A stretch of DNA of 64,000 nt, from assembly GCA_935421135.1 (NCBI GenBank), contig OW285192.1, positions 10,499,501 through 10,563,500 on the forward strand, read 5' to 3'. The stretch comes from Bugulina stolonifera. Taxonomy: Eukaryota > Bryozoa > Gymnolaemata > Cheilostomatida > Bugulidae. Both the position numbers and the translations under genes were made by a program. The notes under the pieces were generated by a model, which was given only the letters and a program-made list of their open reading frames with translations, made no database searches and was not told the origin of the DNA. Shown piece after piece: positions 55,607-64,000 of this stretch (position 1 is its first letter; the number at the start of each line of letters is the position of its first letter).

Positions 55607-57874
55607 CTAATTGAATTTATTCCTACATCTTTTCCTACACCTTCTTTTGTTCTTGTTCGTCTTGCCTTTACATCTTCTTATGCATCTACGAACCCTACCA
55701 CCTCTACCTCCTCCGCGGCCTCTTCCGCCACCGCCTCTACTGCCACCGCCTCTTCTACCACCACCTCTACCACCACCTCTACCACCTCCACCTCCTCTAT
55801 TTCCTCCAGTTACAGGACATGCAACCTAATAAAAGTAAACTGCTTAAAACTGCATGGTACTATTTGATATAAGCGTACATGTATTTCAGGATTGCTAGTC
55901 ATATAAACCTAGTACTAAACTCATGCCAACAGCACAAAGGATTAACTATGTGTAAAGTAATCAATATTATAAAACTATGCTAGCTGCCTAATAAAGAATT
56001 AAAGACTTACATTGGCACATGCTCTAGTTTGTTGAGTAGGAAATGATGAGCAAGGCGTTCCACCATTCCGTGCTGGTGTACAAGAGGATCTGGTTCTTGT
56101 TTGTATGCGATTGGGTCCACAACTTCTATTACAGTCACCCCATTGGCCCCATGAAGGCATTCCATTCACAGGAGCTGGGCATGCCTGAAACAGTGATTAA
56201 GCATGCATTTATTCTCCCCACCTTATTCTACCATATCTTCCACATTGTGAAAATACAAAGCAGGCTTGTGGCACAACTGCATTATAAACGTGTTTATTGC
56301 AATCTTTCCTATATTCAAAATTGGTTTGTTTTAGTCAAGTACATGTCACTTTTAGGTATGACATGTAGTACAGAGTTTTACTTACTTGTGTGTTACAGTT
56401 TTCTATTTTCGATGATATAGGACATCCTCCAATATTACACTGGAGTACTCTCGTTCCAGTTCCACAAGACTTTGTGCAGGGTTTTACTTCCTTAAGGCAG
56501 ATAGCACATGCTGCTGGAGAAGGAGTAGCTGGTGGTACAACGGCTGTTACTGTAGCTTTCGTTGTTGTTGCTGTAGATGTAGTTGTGGCAGCTGTAGTAG
56601 TTGTAGTGGTTGTTGAAGTTGTAGTAGTTGGACAAGGTATGAAGGGATAGGATATTTTCAACTGGGAATTGGCACCCTGATTGCAAACGCTGGTCTTTCC
56701 TTCACATTTCGCTGTGATGCCATTTTTGCCAAACTCCTCGCCTGCAAGCAAGGAAATATGTAATATAAACACCATCTGTTTAACTACTACTTTGAACTTG
56801 AATCTCAAAGCTGCTTTACGCACACCTCAAGTACTTTATTATCAATTACGCTTGCTGCCCTACATATACATGTAAAAAATATAGTTTGTAACTAGAATAG
56901 CAGACTTGATTAATGACCGCTGCAGTGAAAATCTGATACTACTTTACAGAAATGTGTTGTGGTTACTAGTAAAATGGTTGTGATTGATAAAATAGAAAGG
57001 TGAATAAACTCACTGGTGACAACCCCAGATGCAATTTCAGTGTCAAAAAGTCCAAAAACAGCTGGGGAAGTGTTTGTCTCTTGACACACGCTTTGGGTAG
57101 CTGAGAGGGTGATGAACGGATTAGCTGTAAGAATAAACATATAAGCATAGGTATGCTAAATAATAATGCATAACTGTCAAAATAGTCACATAGTATTTCC
57201 TTTCACTTGAATAATGTCTTATTCTTAAACCATAACCTCATATGTATTCTATTTCATTTTTGTAAATAGATTGCTTCCAACTAGTTTAATATACAGATAT
57301 TGACATAAATAAATACTTTTTACCATAAACTTTCATAATTATACGATCAAAAAACTTTTCTATGCTAGGGATCCTTACCTCCAGGCTTGCAACCCTGAAG
57401 AGCCTTAGCATCACCACAAGCACTACCACCAGTAACTTGAGTAAGACATATCTTCTTCACTCCATTAGTACAGCCACTCTCCGTGAAATCAATACATGCC
57501 GATACTTGGTTGCATTGGGTTACAGGCTCTATCAAAATGTGTCAAGTATTACAAAATAATTATTTACGTAACCTACACTGTATTGGATGGGTCTCTGAAA
57601 CATGCAGTATGCTCAAGTAATGGAAAGTTACTTACGTGCAGCCTCGGCCTGCTTTACAACAAGTATCACCAAAGTAGCACCTGAAAAATAAAATTGGCTT
57701 TTATTGGTATAATGCAAATACCTGTTGGTACATGTTGCTGACACTATAATACATGCTAACTTGAAGAGCACAGCTCCTGTTTATGAGATTGTGATGTTAA
57801 CCTTGTGTCATATCAACACTTAAAATGCTGTAGCACTTACAGAATATCAAAGAAGAGATCCCGTAGTTAGCCAT
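55607..57874 (-). CDS. Secreted TSP1 protein with Gly-Arg tail (gene 3, intact)
   Basis: Seven exons on the minus strand: 57874-57841, 57680-57636, 57528-57379, 57124-57014, 56741-56386, 56184-56011, 55825-55607. They total 1089 bases, 362 aa, with GT-AG introns and consistent phases. Residues 1-26 are a signal peptide starting MANYGISSLIFC. Residues 27-113 form the Cys-rich module (TQCNQVSACIDF, CTNGVKKIC). About 114-232 hold CEGKTSVC, a Thr linker and a TSP1-like CGTGTRV segment. Residues 233-290 are a TSP1 module with both Trp kept (WGQWGDCNRSCG). Residues 291-362 are a GGR/GGGR tail ending in Cys/Arg/Lys. Unlike genes 1 and 2 it has a single module copy and uses Arg instead of Lys in the tail. 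The role is unknown beyond probable secretion. Confidence 0.85.
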
Positions 57875-57924
57875 GCTAATTGCTCCCTCTTGCTGGATCT
57901 GGTATAAAACTAGTGGTTCAAGGT

Positions 57925-57932
57925 ATTTTATA
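57925..57932 (-). promoter_or_regulatory. TATA box of TSP1 gene 3
   Basis: The minus strand reads ATATAAAA 51-58 bases upstream of the ATG at 57874, the same spacing as in gene 1. A second, weaker TTTATA lies nearer the start. Confidence 0.55.
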
Positions 57933-57944
57933 TGCAAAGCTGGC

Positions 57945-59095
57945 GCAGGTTCCGCCCATAACATACATTTACAGCAATTATTATTGGATAGAATGAGCTG
58001 CTCCTAACTTTGCATCCATTGCTTGAGTACACATGGCTAACTCATTGGTTAGTGATGTACATGTACACATATGATATACATTGCAGAGTAGATGTCATGT
58101 TGTATAACATTACCACTTCATATCTACTAACAGTCTGCTTAGAGGCAAATAGTTCACAGAGGACAATTCATAAAGTTTATCTGACTGTGCAAAAACCAGC
58201 ATGTTGATCTTTTTCGTCTCAGGTGTTGCAGAGCTCTGCTATGATGAGTTGATATTAGATAAAACGACTCCAATTATATAATTTATTAGAAATCAGCATT
58301 GGTTTTTGGCTAGATATTAATCTTGGCCACTGATGGACTTGTACTATGCACTGCCTATTAATAGAGACCTGCCAAAGATGAGTCGAGACTCGATGAATAT
58401 TATTTATTAATTAAAATTTAGAAGAGTCTTGATTTTCATTAATGTGTTATAAACCAAATGATTTCGTGATCTGAGGCATTACTTATTCTAAAAAAAAATT
58501 AATGTAATCTCCATGTAGGAAAAAACTGGCCAAAATATCCTCAACTAAGTTCCGTGATAACATGAAATTAGGTCTACTAGTTTGTTAGGAGTCCAATAAT
58601 ATGCAATTAAATTATATGTATAATTGTTTTATAAAACAATACTTGGCTAGCAGTTTCATTAAATCTGTCTTCATCTAGTTCATGAACATCTGACTAGCCA
58701 ATTGATGTACATGTCACTGCTAAACTCCATCAAAAGAATTATTCCACCCTATTTAGTTTACCATCTCAATCTACAGAGTACTGTGAAGAAACTAGGCATG
58801 GCATTATTTATGATAGAATACAATGGCATTAGGAACAAATTGTCAAACTGTTCCCACAGTTTAGCTGCTATTATTTACCATTGATTTGAATTACATTGTA
58901 CTTCTTGATGTTTTGTACTAGATTAGCTTAGGTATAACGTCATAATATATACATGCAACTGTATTCACTGTTGAGATGACTCTGTTGTGAATTTCTGACA
59001 AACAAAAACAAAATATCAACTGGGAGCGGAGTTGTCTACACCTACAGGAAGCACCTGTCAGGTATATATTCTTCATACTATTGTAGTTTAAGCCA
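57945..59095. other. No gene recognised
   Basis: AT-rich DNA upstream of gene 3. Short ORFs (58010-58207, 58702-58884) lack domains. A segment near 58650-58720 ('CTGACTAGCCA') faintly resembles the TSP1 gene 3' flank family. Confidence 0.4.
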
Positions 59096-59098
59096 GTT

Positions 59099-59513
59099 AA
59101 GCAAGGAATTTGATTTTTGGCAGTCAGATACTTGTTTCATATTCAAGAAAATACCAATCTCCCACTAGGGTTTGAGCCCCGGGTCTCTGCAGCACCTATC
59201 GCCTAGCATAGTTAACCGCCTAGCATAGTTAACCGCCTAGCAGAGTTAACCGCCTAGCATAGTTAACCGCCTAGCATAGTTAACCGCCTAGCATAGTTAG
59301 CCGAGCGCATTGCCACCACATCAGCTCAACAATCTACAAAAATGAAATTTCACTGGCAAGTCATAGACATGCTCAAGATACCCCTTATATCAAGGTCACC
59401 CTGCTATTTATGTAGGGTGTTAGGGGTTTGGCCATTTTTTTATATAATATGGGATGTTTGTATGCACGGAATTTGTCTTTTGAACAGTTAGATATTTCTT
59501 ATTGTATTTGTCT
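59099..59513 (-). mobile_element. tRNA-derived SINE with internal 17-bp expansion
   Basis: The reverse complement has GAGCTGATGTGGTGGC (box A-like) and GGGCTCAAACCC (box B-like). Both outer ends carry a similar stretch, 'GGAATTTG' followed by 'CAGT(C/T)AGATA', in direct orientation. Between the boxes is an array of six 17-base units CCGCCTAGCATAGTTAA (59199-59300) absent from the other copies, which have one. Confidence 0.75.
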
Positions 59514-60349
59514 TACAACCAGGTGGAGTTATGCTATGCCCACAGCCAATAACTACATGTAAATAATATAATAGTGTCATTGAAAGCTATTTGTTGTAAA
59601 AATTGGAGCTGCCTTGTTATTAAATATTATACTGTAGTGGTATGATGAAACATAATTGCTTTACCATGAGCTGGCAGCTTCGAAAAGGGGGCCTCTAGCT
59701 AGCTGCAGTGCTAAAATATTTATTGGAAACAAATTAAGTACATGTAGTATGCAGAAATTAGCAGACACGTCATGTAGAGCCATGTCTTGGCATACTGACA
59801 CCATGGGAGGATAATTCTTATTGTGAGTATTTACATTACTTGTACTTTATTCTGAATCATCGGAAATGACCTTCACTGTGAAGATGGATTAAATTTCAGC
59901 TTTGAAATCAGATTAAACTTATAAAAAAGAATAATCATCTTCAAATAACTATTATACAATGCATTTACCCGTTGCCATATTATTCACAAAGATATGACTG
60001 CACATTAAAGCCGATTAAATCTATATCTCTAAAAGGCTTTTGGGTGTTTAATAGCTCTATGTTGAATATTTTAAGCAGATTATTGATCAATTTTCTCATC
60101 AACTCTGTGAACACACTAAAGTGCATACAGAGTTACTTGGTGTTATGTGCAGTTTATACATGGATAATATCACAGGTTATACAAAGACACTATGTGCAAT
60201 GTGCATGTACATGTACATTGAATTAAACAGAATGATTCGTACATGTACATGTAGAGGAGAAGAGCTGCAGAAAACATTAAATCGATTAATTCTCTTAATA
60301 ACATAGGAATTAAATAGTCTCACTAGTGTTGTGGTAGTTTAAAACTTGT

Positions 60350-61302
60350 TTAAAATCAGTTTAGACCTAAAAAATTATTTTCATCTAATCAGTATTAATC
60401 CGGTACATTCAAATTTTGCTAGCCACTAATAGCACTTGGAATACCACTAAAAACCTCATTAATAAAGATTGTGCTCTCTTTTTGAATGGTTGCCCAAAAG
60501 CTGCAAAATAATACGAAAATGCAAATCATGGTACGGCATTGTTACACATGATACTAAAAATATTATAATATTATACACGTATAAAAAATAGTACCATTTA
60601 TGTAGTAGCAAGCAATACATGAGGAACTCGCTGCGGTAACTAGAAATCTGGAAATTTAGCTGCAAATTCACTTGAACAATAAGTAATTTGAACCATTGCT
60701 ATAAAATACTCATGTTTATACGTGTACAGAACATATACATGTAATACCTTTTTAGGTCTACATGCGCAATGTGTGTAATAAATCTTGTGTTGAAATATCA
60801 GAAATACTTGTTTTTTAGTTAGGAGTACCAAGTAGTCCATATTGACTATTGTGAGGTTCTGGAGGATTGCTCAGCTTGCTCTTGATAGTTTACACAATTC
60901 ATGCAATGCACGTGGGTACCTAGTCGTCATATATTCTCCGCCAGGACTTTACAAGAGATAGTTTGTCTGGTTGACAAGTCGCAGGAGCACACTAGATTAT
61001 TTCAAAACTTGCTATGTGTATCAAAATGTAAGAAATAATACAATTATTAAAATGAAGTTTTGGCCAATAAATCTGATTTATTTCAACATGATACCTACAA
61101 CAAAGACACTTTTCAATTTAAATATTAGTCATGTATGTAATTTGTAAAAAGGTTGCAAAATATTGTTGCTGAACGTTTAAGTTATGAGTGTGAGTTTATG
61201 ATTTGAAAGTATATTACTGAGGGGCAGGGTGTACAATGTAGGCTATTATGAAAACATTTATGTAATACAAGATAACAATTTAAAAATATTTAAGTAGGCC
61301 TT
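60350..61302. repeat. 3' flank of a lost TSP1 gene copy
   Basis: Shares 'GCTAGCCACTAATAG', 'AATACAAGATAACAA' and 'TTGCAAAATA' motifs in order with the flanks of genes 2 and 3. It leads directly into the exon remnant at 61303. No gene is recognised. Confidence 0.55.
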
Positions 61303-61366
61303 AGCACCTTGATTGCGTACACTGAACTTTCCTTCGCATTTTACTGTTTGGCCATTTTTAAGAGTT
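61303..61366 (-). pseudogene. Remnant of a fourth TSP1-family gene
   Basis: The minus strand encodes KNGQTVKCEGKFSVRNQGA, matching the start of exon 7 of gene 1 (ENGQTINCEGKTTVCNQGS). One of the conserved Cys is changed to Arg. The rest of the exon, the TSP1 exon and the cationic tail exon are gone: the remnant passes straight into the usual 3' flank. It is a deletion-derived pseudogene fragment. Confidence 0.8.
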
Positions 61367-61815
61367 TGAAGTAAAGTTGAAAAAAGGTTTTGTCATCTAA
61401 ATTTTATCATTAACATATCTAAATGACCAGTGTCCAGTAAATCAACATAAAGAATACAAAGTACAAATTTTGGATTAGTAGTATTTACATTTTCCACAGT
61501 TTCTATTTTGTGCTATAATTTAGCTATCACCCATGCGCTTTCAACATCACCCTGAGTAAGCCTACACTTTATAAAGCATTAATGTATATGTTTTTAAAAT
61601 ATAACATTTTTAAACACTAGTTAATACATTATAATTAATCTCCACTCAGACTTATTAGGGTTGTCTCGCCTAGTAATTTCCACTTGCCGCATAAATACCA
61701 TATTGGATTTGTGTGTTTCATTATTTGATAGGTCATGCCTCCAAATATTATGGTTGACGAGAGATGAGCTCTGTTCTATGATGCCATTTTCATAGACATG
61801 CGCTACTTATTCCAC

Positions 61816-62510
61816 CAGAGTTGGAACGAGACAGTATTTTTGGATTTGAGAGGAGATTCGAGACACTACTTCTCAAAAATTCATTACGAGACTGGGTTTT
61901 CGGATTCAAGGTATTTTTTCTGAAAGATTTTGCAACTTTTATATACATTTATTTTCATGTTAGAATTCCAAAAAATTTCAATTGCTACTCTGTAAATTAT
62001 TTGTATTTAGTATTTATGCATTGTATCATATCATTATGCACCTTAATAAAAGATGAACAAAATACTATGAAATGCAATGTACATGATTGTACATGTATGT
62101 TCAACATACTGTACTGTACATGGGTAAAGTATAGTGTAATTTGACAAGCAGTATGGAGTTATGCTTCCATAACTGAACTAATCCCATGAGTAGACAACCT
62201 TTAGTGAGGCCATCCCTGAGCATTATGGAAGAGGTGATGGACTAGATTAATTAGCAGCTCTATATGTTAGTGATCAACTAGTAGCTGTAACTAGCACATG
62301 TAGCTCAGCTTTGGCTGCATTGCTAATACATTGCTAATCAGTGCTGGAAATGTACATGTAGGTAGTATTACTAAATAATATGCATAGTTACATGTATATT
62401 CTATTTTATAGATTAGCAATGAATCATATTATTAATTTATTTCAAATAAATTTATCAGGTACTATTTGTTTTCAAGACTCAAGGTTACTTGAGTCGCTGA
62501 TCCACCTCTA
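61816..62510. mobile_element. Second hAT-like element, inverted relative to 42957-44352
   Basis: The ends CAGAGTTGGAACGAGAC and the complement of TAGAGGTGGATC are related to the termini at 42957 and 44352. The interior ('TTTTTGGATTTGAGA', 'CGAGACACTACTTCT', 'GTACATGTAGGTAGTATTAC') matches in reverse. It lacks the solo LTR and so shows that insertion's empty site at about 62380-62395. The flanks no longer match as a target duplication. Confidence 0.7.
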
Positions 62511-63534
62511 CAGTATATTCTACTAGATAACAAAGATTCAAAATAAGCCTGTACTATTATATTAATAGATAGAATTCACTCAACTGAAGTTAAACCTATG
62601 TTGGGAATTTTGGAATCACTCAAGCAGTTAATATAATACTGTGCTGCAGAGATAGCCAGAGGGCCTGCAATACATTGCATTGTTATTGCTGGCATGACTC
62701 TAACTTACATGTACTTGTTCATCGCTGTGCACAAGAGTTATTTATAGAATGACAGTTAGTGTTGGCTCAATAAGATTACTGGGGTATTTGATGCTCGTAG
62801 CTTACCAATGTACATACGTTACAAGTAGAGACTTGGAATAGGCATAGCCATAGGAACTTAACAGGTCTCAATGCTGACTGGAGGTTATAATAGCCAGTAT
62901 TCAAATGTGTTTATCCTGGCTGCCACTAGGTTTACAAAAACGAACAACACATCAATCTTCATGAAATAAGATGAACAATATTCTTTGCAAATATTGAATG
63001 GTGAGACAGTAGTATTTATTTGTATGTACAAATGCATAGTAGCCTAGCGCCAATGAAAATGCAACCTGTCAGATACTGCAATGAATAATGTTAAAGAGGA
63101 AAGGTCTAGCAACAGATTGCTGCAAATAAATAATGCAGTGACACTTCATCTGCTGCACAATAAAGAACAGAATTTGTCAATAGCATAAAACAATTTTCAG
63201 CAGCGGCTTCTGTACTTTTTTTTCTGTAGTCTACATGTAACTCTAGTTGTACAAGAAACAAAATTCATCTAATTTTCTAAAAGGCCAGATCTAACAGAAC
63301 ATATTATGCACTTGACTTTAAAGTTCAAATGCAGGCTTAGCAAAGGTTTTGAAGCTGAGACAGATCACTAATAATGGAATAACTTAACAAGCTATTTTGG
63401 AGTTGTAAAGAAAACACCAAATCACAATGTACAAACAATTGGAATTTTTTGTTCTCCAAGGTAAGCAATACACATAATATTCAAATTCTATTGGAAAAAA
63501 AATAAAACAGTCACACTCATAGCCCCACAACCAC
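62511..63534. other. No gene recognised
   Basis: AT-rich intergenic DNA with no ORF above 60 codons of interest and no recognised repeat. Confidence 0.45.
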
Positions 63535-63900
63535 TGGATGATCATTTAATAAATCTACATGTAGTTCACCCTTTGAATTACTCTTCAGAACTGCAAAGCG
63601 CTGCAAAGATACTGACTGTTGTGTACTATAATTATTGCATAACACAATGTAACAATATTAGCCACAGCATATCAAACCTCTCATTTGCCTTGTTTTCACG
63701 ATAAGCCAATTTAACTTAAATTTAAATGATGCTCTACACTGCATTGTCAACTATGTTTTAGATATTTAGAATGTACAATGTTTTCCCCACTTGGAGAGAG
63801 AATCTCTAAAATGTGTCTGTATTGTCAGTTTGGGCACAGTTCAAGATTATTATCAATAGGGAGGCTGCAGTTGTAGTCAAATAAAAATATTGAAAAACCA
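63535..63900. repeat. Further copy of the TSP1-gene 3' flank
   Basis: 'CATTTAATAAATCTACATG' then 'AAAGATACTGACTG', 'GTACTATAATTATTGCATAAC' shortened matches and 'CACTTGGAGAG' follow the order of 30150-30390. It suggests another family member, or a remnant of one, just beyond the right edge of the window. Confidence 0.5.
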
Positions 63901-64000
63901 CATTAAGTAGTTTTAGACGGTTGAGAATAGCTTGTCTGGATTTAGACGCTGGATTAGAGTTAATAAGACTCCCGTTGTTCTGAGCCATTTTTGTTGTGTG

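Overview
The window is AT-rich nuclear DNA of an animal. Its genes are split by short GT-AG introns, it carries several classes of retro- and DNA transposons, and it is peppered with the palindromic microsatellite motif TACATGTA. Thrombospondin type 1 (TSP1) modules, a P2X7-type C-terminal domain, hAT elements and Gypsy-like LTR elements all fit an invertebrate. I lean towards a sponge because of the compact introns and ACATGTAC repeats, but that is inference and no single gene proves it.

The main biological content is a small paralogous family of secreted proteins. Each intact member has a signal peptide, one or two novel Cys-rich modules, a Thr-rich mucin-like linker, a degenerate plus a better TSP1 module, and a strongly cationic Gly-Lys or Gly-Arg C-terminal tail. 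Gene 1 (5294-8657, +, 9 exons, 485 aa) and gene 3 (55607-57874, -, 7 exons, 362 aa) read through completely. They share a TATA box about 55 bases before the ATG and a conserved 3' flank. Gene 2 (31380-34124, -) has lost its 5' exons. Its fourth exon is joined, in frame and next to an LTR, to the first 51 codons of a retrotransposon gag gene, giving an open 503-codon chimera. A fourth copy survives only as a piece of one exon (61303-61366). Copies of the 3' flank at about 60.4-61.3 kb and 63.5-63.9 kb suggest the family continues to the right.

Mobile DNA dominates the rest. At 14.6-17.95 kb lies a complete Gypsy-like element (LTRs, GTGGG target duplication, tRNA-Ser-type primer site) whose one long ORF has gag, protease and integrase but no reverse transcriptase or RNase H. 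At 34-39.6 kb lies a gag-only LTR element with a perfect tRNA-Leu-type primer site, followed by a second, truncated copy that forms the chimera. A related solo LTR sits inside a hAT element, which itself sits in the last exon of a P2X7-C-domain gene (41.9-44.4 kb). Three short hAT elements have 8-base target duplications. tRNA-derived SINEs, a foldback MITE and older LTR remnants are also present.

At 46.29-52.23 kb inverted termini enclose a roughly 2.1 kb minisatellite of about 30 units of 70 bases. Its unit shares the GTGGGGACC motif with both subterminal regions, suggesting one large non-autonomous transposon.

Segmental duplications (1-1720 inverted against 25.1-26.84 kb; 26.55-27.6 against 45.2-46.29 kb; 39.57-40.44 against 53.36-54.3 kb) show that the locus grew by repeated duplication. 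Long stretches at 2.0-5.2, 9.25-10.9, 19.6-21.6, 22.0-25.1, 52.4-53.35, 57.95-59.1 and 62.5-63.5 kb hold no gene I can recognise.
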